Part shown: positions 44,390-52,225 of the stretch, piece after piece
Layout: every line of letters begins with the position of its first letter
How positions within the stretch are numbered: the stretch's first letter is position 1
Assembly (NCBI RefSeq): GCF_000455125.1
Contig: NZ_AUWR01000092.1
Location: 1 to 53,297 of the forward strand
Length of the DNA stretch: 53,297 nt
Direction: 5' to 3'
Source: Mycobacterium sp. UM_WGJ
Lineage (GTDB): Bacteria; Actinomycetota; Actinomycetes; Mycobacteriales; Mycobacteriaceae
Translations under genes and position numbers: made by a program
The notes under the pieces: generated by a model
The model's input: the letters and a program-made list of their open reading frames with translations, nothing else
What the model was told of the DNA's origin: nothing
Databases searched by the model: none

Positions 44390-46183
44390 GTGAAACCGGC
44401 GTCCGCGCTGCGCAGCCTGCTGCCCTACCTGCGCCCCTACCGGGCGCGGTGGATCACCATGGTGACGGTGGCCGTGCTCTGCCTGGCCGCCGCCGTGGTG
44501 ATCCCGCTGATGACCAAGGCCGTCATCGACGGGCCGGTACTGCACCGGGACCAGCCCGGGCTGTGGACGCTGGGCACGGCGGCGACCGGGCTCGGCGTGC
44601 TCGAGGCGCTGCTGTGGTTCGTACGGCGCTGGCTGATCGCGCACGGCACCATGGGTGTGGAAGCCGACATCCGCAAGGACCTCTACGCCCGGCTGCAGGT
44701 CCTGCCGCTGACCTTTCACGGCCGCTGGCAGTCCGGCCAGCTGTTGTCGCGGATCATGAACGACCTGTCCGCGGTGCGCCGCTTCCTGTCGTTCGTGGTG
44801 GTGTTTCTGGTGCTCAACACGGTGCAGATCATCGTGGTGACGGTCATTCTGCTGGTGCTCTACTGGCCGCTGGGTGTGGTGGTGTGCGCATCGATCGTGC
44901 CCGTGATGCTGGCCATCCAGCACTTCCGGCGCCAGTACACCCGGCTGACGCGCCAAGCGCAGGACCAGGCCGGCCAGGTCGCCACCGTCGTCGAGGAGTC
45001 CGCGGTAGGACTGCGCACCATCAAAGCGTTCGGGCGTGAGGACTACGTGTTCGCCGGCTTCGACGCCCAAGCGACCAGGCTGCGCGACCTGGGCGTCGAG
45101 AAGGTGATGGTGTCGTCGAAGTTCTGGACGCTGCTGGAGGTGATCCCGAACTTCACCCTGATCTCCGTGGTCGGGTTCGGCGCGTACGCCGCCGGCCACC
45201 ACCTGGTGACGATGGGCACCCTGGTCGCATTCATCACGCTGATGCTGTCGCTGATCTGGCCGCTGTCGGCGCTGGGCTTCCTGCTGTCGGCCACCCACGA
45301 GGCGATGACCGCCGCTGATCGGATCACCGAGATCTTCCGCGCGCCCCTCGAGATCACCGACGGGCACGACCCGGTGCCGCCGGTGGGCCGCCTGGAGTTG
45401 CGCGACGTCGGGTTCCGGTTTGCCGCCGAGGCGGATGCTGCCGGCCCGGGTGCGCCCTGGGTGCTGCGCGGGGTCAATCTCACTGTCGAGCCGGGCGAGA
45501 CCGTCGCCCTGGTTGGCGCCACCGGCTCGGGGAAGTCGGTGCTGGCGATGCTGCTGTCCCGGCTCTACGACGTCACCGAGGGGCAGATCCTCATCGGTGG
45601 CCGCGACATCCGGGCGCTGACACTGGCGGCGCTGCGCTCGACGGTGGTGACAGCCTTCGACGACCCCACCCTGTTCTCGATGTCGGTGGCCGAGAACCTG
45701 CGGTTGGGGAGGCCCGATGCGAGCGAGGCGGAGCTGGCCCGCGCCCTGGCCGTGGCGTCGGCCGACTTTGTCTACGACCTGCCGTCCGGGCTGGACACCC
45801 GCATCGGAGAGCAGGGCATGAGCCTGTCGGGCGGGCAGCGGCAGCGACTGTCGCTGGCCCGGGCCCTGGTCGCGGCGCCAACGATCCTGGTGCTCGACGA
45901 CACGCTGTCGGCCCTGGATATGCACACCGAGGCCGCCGTGACCGATGCGCTGCGCCAGGCGCTGGCGACCGGGCCGCAGCCGATCACCGCGCTGGTGGTG
46001 GCCAATCGGGCGTCCACCGTGGCGCTGGCCGACCGGGTGGCGCTGGTCGAGGACGGGACCATCACCGCGGTCGGCACCCACGCTGAGCTGCTGGCCGCGG
46101 TGCCGCGGTACCGCTACCTGCTCGCGGCAGACGACGAGCTCGACGACGGCGCCGAACACCTCGTCGACTGGGCGCGCCGGTGA
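44390..46183 (+). CDS. ABC exporter half-transporter, degenerate ATPase partner
   Basis: 597 residues. Six membrane segments (about residues 20-290) are followed by a nucleotide-binding domain. Walker A is intact (GATGSGKS, near residue 376) and the signature is canonical ([16 protein letters not shown]). However, the Q-loop reads [12 protein letters not shown] (Asp for Gln), Walker B reads [12 protein letters not shown] (Asp for the catalytic Glu) and the switch reads VVANRASTV (Asn for His). So this subunit can bind but hardly hydrolyse ATP, the mark of one half of a heterodimer. The second half follows directly (GTGA overlap). Exporters of this type move drugs, lipids or peptides; the cargo is unknown. 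Confidence 0.87.
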   Translation: MKPASALRSLLPYLRPYRARWITMVTVAVLCLAAAVVIPLMTKAVIDGPVLHRDQPGLWTLGTAATGLGVLEALLWFVRRWLIAHGTMGVEADIRKDLYARLQVLPLTFHGRWQSGQLLSRIMNDLSAVRRFLSFVVVFLVLNTVQIIVVTVILLVLYWPLGVVVCASIVPVMLAIQHFRRQYTRLTRQAQDQAGQVATVVEESAVGLRTIKAFGREDYVFAGFDAQATRLRDLGVEKVMVSSKFWTLLEVIPNFTLISVVGFGAYAAGHHLVTMGTLVAFITLMLSLIWPLSALGFLLSATHEAMTAADRITEIFRAPLEITDGHDPVPPVGRLELRDVGFRFAAEADAAGPGAPWVLRGVNLTVEPGETVALVGATGSGKSVLAMLLSRLYDVTEGQILIGGRDIRALTLAALRSTVVTAFDDPTLFSMSVAENLRLGRPDASEAELARALAVASADFVYDLPSGLDTRIGEQGMSLSGGQRQRLSLARALVAAPTILVLDDTLSALDMHTEAAVTDALRQALATGPQPITALVVANRASTVALADRVALVEDGTITAVGTHAELLAAVPRYRYLLAADDELDDGAEHLVDWARR

Positions 46184-47943
46184 CGGCCGAGCCGGGCCGG
46201 GCCGCGGCGCGGGCCCTGCTGTGGTCGCTGCTGCGTCCCTACCGCGGCGTCGCGTTGTTGCTGGCATTGGCCGTATTGGTGGAAAACGCTGCCCGGCTGG
46301 CGGTTCCGTTGCTGGCACAGCGTGGCATCGACCGGGGAATTCCACCGATCGCCGCGGACGGTTCGACCCGGCAGCTGAGTGTGATCGTGATTGCGCTCGC
46401 GGGGGTTGTGCTCACCCAGGCCGGCACCCGGATGGCCTTTCTGCAGTGGTCGGGCAAGATCGGCCAGCAGGTGCTACTGGAGTTGCGCAGACGGGTCTTC
46501 CGCCATTTCCAGCTGTTGGACGTGGAATTCCACGAGCGCTACACCTCGGGGCGGGTGGTCAGTCGGCTGACGAACGACGTCGATGCGATCCAAGAGATGC
46601 TGCAGTCCGGGCTCGACGGACTGGTCAGCGCCGCGCTTACGATGGCGGGTACGGCGGTGTTGCTCATCATGTTGGACTGGCGGCTCGGCCTGATGTGTCT
46701 GACCGCGTTCCCGGTGCTGGTGGTGTTGCTGCGTTGGTTCCAAGAGGAGTCCGCCAAGACCTACACCGAGGTTCGCGAGCATGCGGCGCGGGTGATCGTG
46801 CAGTTCGCCGAGACCATGACCGGGATCAAGGCGGTACAGGCCTATCGGCGTGAGGCCCGCAATCAGGAGATCTTCACGGCGGTCGCCGACCGCTACCGTG
46901 CGGTCAACGAGCGGGCCTTCAAACTGGTCGCGATCTTCTCGCCCGGCATCAAGCTGGTCGGCAATCTCACCACCGGTGTGGTTCTGCTCTACGGGGGCTG
47001 GCGAGTTCTGCACGGGCACATGACGATCGGGACGTTCACCGCGTTCCTGCTCTATCTACGGATGTTCTTCGATCCGATGCAGGACATCAGCCAGTTCCTC
47101 AACATCTTCTCCTCGGCGACCGCGGCGCTGCAGAAACTGGCCGGAGTGCTGGCCGAAAAGCCCGCCGTCACCGATCCGGTTGGTCCGCGGACCATGCCTG
47201 GTGAGGTGCGTGGCGGGATCGCTTTGCACGACGTGCATTTCGGCTACCGGGATGGCCAGTCGGTGCTGGCCGGCCTGTCGCTGAACATCCCGGCCGGCCA
47301 AACCGTGGCACTGGTCGGCAGCACCGGCGCCGGCAAGTCCACCATCGCCAAGCTGATCGCCCGGTTCTACGACCCGGCGTCGGGAGCGGTGATGCTGGAC
47401 GGCGTCGACCTGCGCGCGTTCACCCAGGCGGCGCTGCGGCGCCACGTGGTGATGGTGACCCAGGAAAACTTTCTCTTCACCGGCACCGTCGCCGACAACA
47501 TCCGCTTCGGCCGCCCCGACGCGACCGACGCCGAGGTGGCCGCCGCGGCCACAAGCGTGGGCGCCGACGCGTTCATCACCGCCCTGCCCGACGGGTACGA
47601 CACCGACGTCGCCAAACGGGGCGGGCGGCTCTCGGCCGGTCAGCGTCAGCTGGTGGCGTTCGCGCGCGCCTTCCTGGCCGACCCGGCAGTGCTGATTCTC
47701 GACGAGGCGACGTCTTCGCTGGACATCCCCGGCGAGCGGATGGTGCAGAGGGCGCTGCGCAGCTTGCTGACCCGACGGACCGCGCTGGTGATCGCCCACC
47801 GGCTCTCTACCGTCGAGATCGCCGACCGGGTGCTGGTCATCGAGGGCGGACACATCGTCGAGGACGGGCCGCCGGCCGAGCTGATCCGCGCCGAGGGACA
47901 TTACGCTGCCCTGCACGACGCGTGGTTGCGTTCGCTGGGTTGA
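46180..47943 (+). CDS. ABC exporter half-transporter, catalytic partner
   Basis: 587 residues, GTG start overlapping the previous stop. Six membrane segments are followed by a nucleotide-binding domain with Walker A GSTGAGKS (near residue 380), Q-loop [10 protein letters not shown], Walker [13 protein letters not shown] with the catalytic Glu, and switch His in [10 protein letters not shown]. The signature is altered to [15 protein letters not shown] (Ala for Gly). Together with its partner, one ATP site is complete (this Walker B plus the partner's LSGGQ) and the other is degenerate, as in TM287/288-type heterodimers. Sequence and layout leave the substrate open. Confidence 0.87.
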   Translation: MTAEPGRAAARALLWSLLRPYRGVALLLALAVLVENAARLAVPLLAQRGIDRGIPPIAADGSTRQLSVIVIALAGVVLTQAGTRMAFLQWSGKIGQQVLLELRRRVFRHFQLLDVEFHERYTSGRVVSRLTNDVDAIQEMLQSGLDGLVSAALTMAGTAVLLIMLDWRLGLMCLTAFPVLVVLLRWFQEESAKTYTEVREHAARVIVQFAETMTGIKAVQAYRREARNQEIFTAVADRYRAVNERAFKLVAIFSPGIKLVGNLTTGVVLLYGGWRVLHGHMTIGTFTAFLLYLRMFFDPMQDISQFLNIFSSATAALQKLAGVLAEKPAVTDPVGPRTMPGEVRGGIALHDVHFGYRDGQSVLAGLSLNIPAGQTVALVGSTGAGKSTIAKLIARFYDPASGAVMLDGVDLRAFTQAALRRHVVMVTQENFLFTGTVADNIRFGRPDATDAEVAAAATSVGADAFITALPDGYDTDVAKRGGRLSAGQRQLVAFARAFLADPAVLILDEATSSLDIPGERMVQRALRSLLTRRTALVIAHRLSTVEIADRVLVIEGGHIVEDGPPAELIRAEGHYAALHDAWLRSLG

Positions 47944-48065
47944 CCTGCGGGCGCGAACGCTCGCGGGGTTAAATCCACGAGAATTTAAATTCGGCGACGT
48001 GCAAACATCGGTCGTCGGCTGCAAAGATCCCGCAAACGCCGGGGGTTCTGGGTTCACCGCGCACT

Positions 48066-48071
48066 TAGGCT
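48066..48071 (+). promoter_or_regulatory. -10 element, leaderless start for the short ORF before the EamA gene
   Basis: TAGGCT, seven bases, then GTG 48079. Confidence 0.55.
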
Positions 48072-48078
48072 TTCCGCC

Positions 48079-48141
48079 GTGATGGTCACATCGAACGTTA
48101 AGGGCGCCGCGACTGCCGAGGCTGCCAAGGCAGCCGCGTGA
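48079..48141 (+). CDS. Short leaderless ORF coupled to the EamA gene
   Basis: GTG-ATG start followed by 18 more codons and TGA (20 residues, VMVTSNVKGAATAEAAKAAA). A TAGGCT hexamer seven bases before the GTG fits leaderless initiation. The TGA overlaps the GTG start of the EamA permease (GTGA), so translation of the two would be coupled. The peptide is Ala-rich and has no Cys or other codon run suggestive of attenuation. It may serve only to deliver ribosomes to the permease start, or may be a stable small protein. Confidence 0.5.
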   Translation: MMVTSNVKGAATAEAAKAAA

Positions 48142-48992
48142 TCGGCTCGCCTACCGCGCAGGGACTGGCGTTGGCGTCGGCCACCAGTTTCGGGATCAGC
48201 GACTTCGTGGGCGGTGTCGCGTCGCGGCGGGTTGCTGCGCTTCGAGTGGTATTGGTTTCCACCCCGGTTTCGATGGTGATGCTCGGTTTGCTCGCGCTGA
48301 TCGGCGGCGGGCACATCACCACCAGCACGGTCGTCTTGGGCATGCTCGGTGGACTCAGCCAGGCCCTGGGCATCTGGTGGTTCTATGCCGCCATGGCCGC
48401 CGGTCCGATCTCGGTGGTTTCGCCCCTGGCTGCGGTGGTGGATGCCAGCGTGCCGGTGTGCGTCGGGCGGATGCTGGGGGAGCGGCCCGGCATGCTCGCC
48501 AGCGCCGGTATCGCGGTGGCATTGGGTGCGGTGGTGTTGATCAGCTGGCACGCCGGCGACGACGGTGTCCATCGGCCGGGGCTCAGCCACCGCGTGCTCT
48601 GGTTGACGGTCGCCTCGGGGGTGGCCCTGGGGTTGAACTTCGTCTTCCTGGACCGCACTCCGTCCGATTCCGGGCTTTGGCCGCTGTTGTTCGCGCGTGG
48701 CGCGGCCACAATCCTGGTGATCGCGGTGGCGGCGATGAGCCGCAATCTCAGCGTGCCGAGGGGCATCCCGTTGCGGTTGGCGTTCCTGATCGCCCTGCTC
48801 GACACCGCCGCCAACGTCACCATGCTGTTCGCGTTGAAGCTCGCGCTGCTGTCGCTGGCCAGCGTGCTGATCTCGCTGTACCCGGCCGCCACGGTGATCT
48901 TGGCAGTCGTCCTGCTGGGGGAGCGGGTGCGTTTGCGGCAGGTGATGGGGATGGTGCTGGCCGGGGTGGCCGTGGCGATGATCACCGGTTAG
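48138..48992 (+). CDS. EamA/DMT-family inner-membrane permease
   Basis: 284 residues with ten likely membrane helices in two EamA repeats. The first runs from LALASATSFGISDFVGGVAS to ISVVSPLAAVVDASVPVCVG, the second from LLFARGAATILVIAVAAMSR to VLISLYPAATVILAVVLLGE. The ends RVRLRQVMGMVLAGVAVAMI match the family. Members export amino acids or other metabolites; the substrate is unknown. The GTG start lies inside the stop of a short upstream ORF. It ends by overlapping convergent accD3 by four bases. Confidence 0.82.
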   Translation: MIGSPTAQGLALASATSFGISDFVGGVASRRVAALRVVLVSTPVSMVMLGLLALIGGGHITTSTVVLGMLGGLSQALGIWWFYAAMAAGPISVVSPLAAVVDASVPVCVGRMLGERPGMLASAGIAVALGAVVLISWHAGDDGVHRPGLSHRVLWLTVASGVALGLNFVFLDRTPSDSGLWPLLFARGAATILVIAVAAMSRNLSVPRGIPLRLAFLIALLDTAANVTMLFALKLALLSLASVLISLYPAATVILAVVLLGERVRLRQVMGMVLAGVAVAMITG

Positions 48993-50482
48993 GGATTCGG
49001 CAAGCCGATCCGCCGGTAGCGCTCCAACCGGGCCGCCATCCGCTGCGCGGCGGGCACCCCGCGCAGCGCGTTCAGCTCGACGGCGATGGCGCGCGACATT
49101 CGCTTGGCGAAGTCGATGGGCTCGTCGGCGGCGTCCGGGTGCTCGGCCACGATCACATCCACAATCCCGTGGGCCTGCAGATCCGCCGACCGGATGCCCT
49201 GCGCGGCGGAGAGTTCCGGGGCGTGGCCAATGTCGCGGAACACGATGGCACTGGCGCCCTCCGGCGGCAGCGGCGCCAGCCAGCCGTGCAACGCCGCCAG
49301 CACCCGATCCGCGGGCACCATCGCCAGCGCCGGCCCGCCACTGCCCTGGCCCAGCAGCACCGACACCGTCGGCACCTCCAGGGTGACCAGCTCGGCCAGG
49401 CACGCCGCGATCTGGGCCGCTAGTCCACCCTGCTCGGCCTCCACCGACAGCGCCGGGCCCGGGGTGTCGATCACCGACACCAGCGGTAGCCGCAGGCCGG
49501 CGGCCAGCGCCATGCCGCGGCGGGCATCGCGAAGCGCAACCGGATCGGTCAGCCGATCTGCGCCCCGCAGCTGCCCCAACACCACGGCGGGCTGGCCGCC
49601 GAAGCGCGCCAATGCCAGCAAGGTCGTGGCGCCGCGTTCGGTGCTGCCGGTCCCCGACAGGAACACCCGCTCGGTGGCGCCGTGCCGCAGCAGAAACCCG
49701 ACGCCGGGCCGATCGGGACGCCGCGACGCGCATACGGAGTCCCACGCCGGGATGTCAGGAACCGGCACGGGAGCCGGGTCCAAAGCCGCCGTCGCCGGAG
49801 CCGGTCCCGGATCCTCGAGCATTACCTTCAGCGCCCGCGAGCAGGTGCGCCGTAGCCACTTCAGCGGGATGACGCCGTCGATCACTCCGTAGGCCTGTAG
49901 GTTCTCAGCGGTCTGGACACCCGCCGGGAAGGGGGCGCCGTAGAGCTGTTCGTAGACCCGCGGCCCCAGGAAACCCACCAGTGCGCCCGGTTCAGCCAGC
50001 GTGACGTGCCCCAGTGAGCCCCAGGAGGCGAACACCCCGCCGGTGGTGGGGTGGCGCAGGTAGACCAGGTAGGGCAGGTGAGCGCGCTTGTGCAGCTCGA
50101 CGGCGGCGGCGATCTTCACCATCTGCAGGAAAGCGACCGTGCCCTCCTGCATCCGGGTTCCGCCCGAACTCGGCGACGCCAGCAGGGGCAGTCGTTCGGC
50201 GGTGGCCCGCTGGATCGCGGCGGTGATCCGCTCGGCGGCCGCCACCCCGATGGAGCCGGCCAGGAAGTCGAAGTCGCTGGCGATCACCGCGACCCGGCGA
50301 CCGTTGATCCGGCCCTCGCCGGTCAGGACCGCCTCGTCGCGGCCGCTGGCCGCCCGGGCCGCGGCCAGCTCGGCGGCATAACTCTCACTGACCGGCACGG
50401 CCAGCGGCGCAGCGTCCCAACTGAGGAACGAACCGCGGTCCAGCACCGCGTCGCGCACTTCGTCGGCCCCGGTCCGGCTCAC
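48989..50482 (-). CDS. accD3: Acyl-CoA carboxylase carboxyltransferase subunit, accD3 type
   Basis: 497 residues. Two carboxyltransferase halves: the N-terminal acyl-CoA half (AVIASDFDFLAGSIGVAAAE; SPSSGGTRMQEGTVAFLQM; TTGGVFASWGSLGHVTLAEP) and the C-terminal carboxybiotin half (SVIDTPGPALSVEAEQGGLA; SVLLGQGSGGPALAMVPADR). The pattern is of the fused AccDA type. It transfers carboxybiotin-derived CO2 to an acyl-CoA, giving building blocks for fatty acid or lipid synthesis; substrate specificity of AccD3 is not established. The GTG start sits six bases after TAGCCT. It follows the short-chain dehydrogenase on the same strand (16 bases). Confidence 0.85.
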   Translation of the reverse strand: MSRTGADEVRDAVLDRGSFLSWDAAPLAVPVSESYAAELAAARAASGRDEAVLTGEGRINGRRVAVIASDFDFLAGSIGVAAAERITAAIQRATAERLPLLASPSSGGTRMQEGTVAFLQMVKIAAAVELHKRAHLPYLVYLRHPTTGGVFASWGSLGHVTLAEPGALVGFLGPRVYEQLYGAPFPAGVQTAENLQAYGVIDGVIPLKWLRRTCSRALKVMLEDPGPAPATAALDPAPVPVPDIPAWDSVCASRRPDRPGVGFLLRHGATERVFLSGTGSTERGATTLLALARFGGQPAVVLGQLRGADRLTDPVALRDARRGMALAAGLRLPLVSVIDTPGPALSVEAEQGGLAAQIAACLAELVTLEVPTVSVLLGQGSGGPALAMVPADRVLAALHGWLAPLPPEGASAIVFRDIGHAPELSAAQGIRSADLQAHGIVDVIVAEHPDAADEPIDFAKRMSRAIAVELNALRGVPAAQRMAARLERYRRIGLPNP

Positions 50483-50488
50483 AGCATG

Positions 50489-50494
50489 AGGCTA
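50489..50494 (-). promoter_or_regulatory. -10 element, leaderless start for accD3
   Basis: TAGCCT on the reverse strand, six bases before GTG 50482. It overlaps the end region of the upstream dehydrogenase gene. Confidence 0.5.
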
Positions 50495-50498
50495 ACCA

Positions 50499-51245
50499 TC
50501 AAGTGGTGTATCCGCCGTCGACGTTCCAGTTGGCTCCCGTCACGAAGCCGGACTCCGGGCCGGCCAGGAAGCTCACCACCGCGGCGATGTCGTCGGTGTG
50601 CCCGTAGTGGTTCAACGCCATGATCTGCCGCATGGCGTCGGCGAATTCGCCCGCCGCGGGGTTCAAGTCGGTGTCGATCGGGCCCGGCTGCACGTTGTTG
50701 ACGGTGATGCCGCGCGGACCGAGTTCGCGGGCCAGCCCCCGGGTCAGCGAGGCGACTGCGCCCTTGGTCATCGCGTACACGGCCAACCCGCCCACCGGGA
50801 CGCGGTCGGCGTTGATGCTGCCGATGTTGATGATCCGCGAGCCCTCGCCGAGGTGGCCGATCGCGCTGCGGATCGCCGAGTACACCCCGCCGATGTTGAT
50901 CGCCACCAGGCGGTCGAACTGCTCCTGCGGGTATTGGTCGATCGGCGCGACGTATACGGTGCCGGCGTTGTTGACCAGGATGTCCAGGCCGCCGAGGTCG
51001 GCAACGGTCTGCTCGACCGCGGCGCCGACCTGCGCCGGATCGGCGCTGTCGGCCTGGATGGCCACTGCCTTGGCTCCGCCGGCGGTCAGTTCGGCGGCCA
51101 GCTTGTCGGCCTCGACGGCCGATGAGGCGTAGGTGAACGCCACTGCGGCGCCGTCGGCAGCGAGCCGGCGCACGATTCCCGCGCCGATACCGCGCGAACC
51201 TCCGGTCACCAGTGCTCGCCGTCCGGCGAGGGGTGCTGTGCTCAT
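50499..51245 (-). CDS. Short-chain dehydrogenase/reductase (FabG-like)
   Basis: 248 residues from ATG 51245; the frame continues to 51395 but those codons have no SDR features. The Rossmann motif is RRALVTGGSRGIGAGIVRRL, the NNAG motif is in GGLDILVNNAGTVYVAP, the Ser of INIGSINADRVP and the catalytic Tyr/Lys of VYAMTKGAVASLTRG. It is an NAD(P)-dependent alcohol/ketone oxidoreductase of classical type; 3-oxoacyl reductase is possible, the substrate is unknown. The gene is not present between accD3 and echA6 in M. tuberculosis as I recall it. The upstream region contains palindromes (51271-51294) over its promoter. Confidence 0.85.
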   Translation of the reverse strand: MSTAPLAGRRALVTGGSRGIGAGIVRRLAADGAAVAFTYASSAVEADKLAAELTAGGAKAVAIQADSADPAQVGAAVEQTVADLGGLDILVNNAGTVYVAPIDQYPQEQFDRLVAINIGGVYSAIRSAIGHLGEGSRIINIGSINADRVPVGGLAVYAMTKGAVASLTRGLARELGPRGITVNNVQPGPIDTDLNPAAGEFADAMRQIMALNHYGHTDDIAAVVSFLAGPESGFVTGANWNVDGGYTT

Positions 51246-51270
51246 GTCGGGTGCCCCCAAGTCATTTCGA

Positions 51271-51294
51271 ACTGATCGGTTAAGCCTGATCAGG
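51271..51294. promoter_or_regulatory. Paired GATC-centred palindromes before the dehydrogenase gene
   Basis: ACTGATCGGT (51271-51280, near-palindrome) and CCTGATCAGG (51285-51294, perfect) are spaced 14 bases centre to centre. TTGACC, a good -35, adjoins the second on the reverse strand. A two-site repressor could bind here; no regulator gene is nearby. Confidence 0.45.
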
Positions 51295-51325
51295 TCAAGC
51301 AAGCCGGCCGGCGGGAGATTCCCAT

Positions 51326-51341
51326 TGTGAGCGGGATCACT
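51326..51341. promoter_or_regulatory. CRP-like site between the dehydrogenase and echA6
   Basis: TGTGAGCGGGATCACT matches the CRP consensus at nine of ten positions. It lies about 85 bases upstream of the dehydrogenase start and 114 upstream of echA6. Confidence 0.5.
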
Positions 51342-51351
51342 AGGGTGGGGA

Positions 51352-51408
51352 ATGGCGGGTTTCGATCCGGGTCCGCACGGCTGCAGACCGTGCAAGGCGC
51401 GGTGTTGA
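51352..51408 (+). CDS. Possible short Cys-containing ORF
   Basis: ATG then 17 codons (MAGFDPGPHGCRPCKARC). A TAGGGT hexamer ends five bases before the ATG, slightly closer than for the other leaderless starts. Three of the last eight codons encode Cys. Without more evidence it remains a candidate, perhaps a leader upstream of echA6. Confidence 0.25.
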   Translation: MAGFDPGPHGCRPCKARC

Positions 51409-51440
51409 AGACCCGACCACCGTCGCTCGACACGCTTGAA

Positions 51441-51446
51441 TAGGCT
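51441..51446 (+). promoter_or_regulatory. -10 element, leaderless start for echA6
   Basis: TAGGCT, eight bases, then ATG 51455. Confidence 0.55.
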
Positions 51447-51454
51447 GGCATCTC

Positions 51455-52186
51455 ATGATCGGTGTTACCCGCGATGAAGCCGTCACGACTATCGAGTTGC
51501 AGCGCCCCGAGCGTCGCAATGCGTTGAACTCTCAGCTTGTCACCGAGCTGCGCGAGGCGATCGTGGACGCCGCTACCCATGATGTTCGGGCCATCGTGCT
51601 GACCGGGCAGGGCACGGTGTTCTGTGCCGGCGCGGACCTGTCCGGGGACGCGTTCGCCGCCGACTACCCCGACAAGCTGGTCGCGCTGCACCAGAGCATC
51701 GCCGACGTCCCGGTGCCGGTGATCGGCGCCGTCAACGGCGCGGCGATCGGCGCCGGCCTGCAACTGGCGATGGTCTGTGATCTGCGGGTGGTGGCTCCCG
51801 AGGCGTTCTTCCAGTTTCCGGTCGCCAAGTACGGCCTGGCGCTGGACAACTGGAGCATCCGGCGACTGACTTCACTGGTCGGCTACGGACGGGCCCGAGC
51901 GATGATGCTGACCGCGGAGAAGCTGCCCGCCGACACGGCGCTGCTGACCGGGATGGCCAACCGGATCGGCACCCTTGCCGACGCGCAGGCCTGGGCGCAC
52001 GAGATCGCCGGGCTGGCGCCGCTGGCCCTGCAGCACGCCAAGCGGGTGCTCAATGACGACGGCGCCTACGAGGAGCAGCAGCCGGTGCACAAGGAGCTGT
52101 TCGACAAGGCCTGGGGAAGCCAGGACGTCATCGAGGCTCAGGTGGCGCGGGTGGAGAAGCGGCCGCCGAAGTTCCAGGGCGCTTAA
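51455..52186 (+). CDS. echA6: Enoyl-CoA hydratase/isomerase-like protein EchA6
   Basis: 243 residues, one crotonase domain. Segments: [20 protein letters not shown], the oxyanion-hole stretch [20 protein letters not shown] and [20 protein letters not shown]. The residues that are catalytic Glu in active hydratases are not seen ([27 protein letters not shown]), matching M. tuberculosis EchA6, which binds fatty acyl-CoA and delivers it to mycolic acid synthesis without hydratase activity. Its leaderless start follows TAGGCT by eight bases. Rv0905 has the same position relative to accD3 and the next gene. Confidence 0.88.
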   Translation: MIGVTRDEAVTTIELQRPERRNALNSQLVTELREAIVDAATHDVRAIVLTGQGTVFCAGADLSGDAFAADYPDKLVALHQSIADVPVPVIGAVNGAAIGAGLQLAMVCDLRVVAPEAFFQFPVAKYGLALDNWSIRRLTSLVGYGRARAMMLTAEKLPADTALLTGMANRIGTLADAQAWAHEIAGLAPLALQHAKRVLNDDGAYEEQQPVHKELFDKAWGSQDVIEAQVARVEKRPPKFQGA

Positions 52187-52212
52187 CCGGCGGAGTCCGC
52201 GGCTCGCCACCA

Positions 52213-52218
52213 TAGACT
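52213..52218 (+). promoter_or_regulatory. -10 element, leaderless start for the metallo-hydrolase
   Basis: TAGACT, seven bases, then ATG 52226. Confidence 0.55.
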
Positions 52219-52225
52219 CGTCGTC

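Noticed and set aside
44312-46345. Upstream extension of prrA to a 911-residue protein
   Set aside because: The extra 678 residues are antisense to the ABC exporter genes; the receiver domain begins at ATG 44311, and a -10 element lies just before it.
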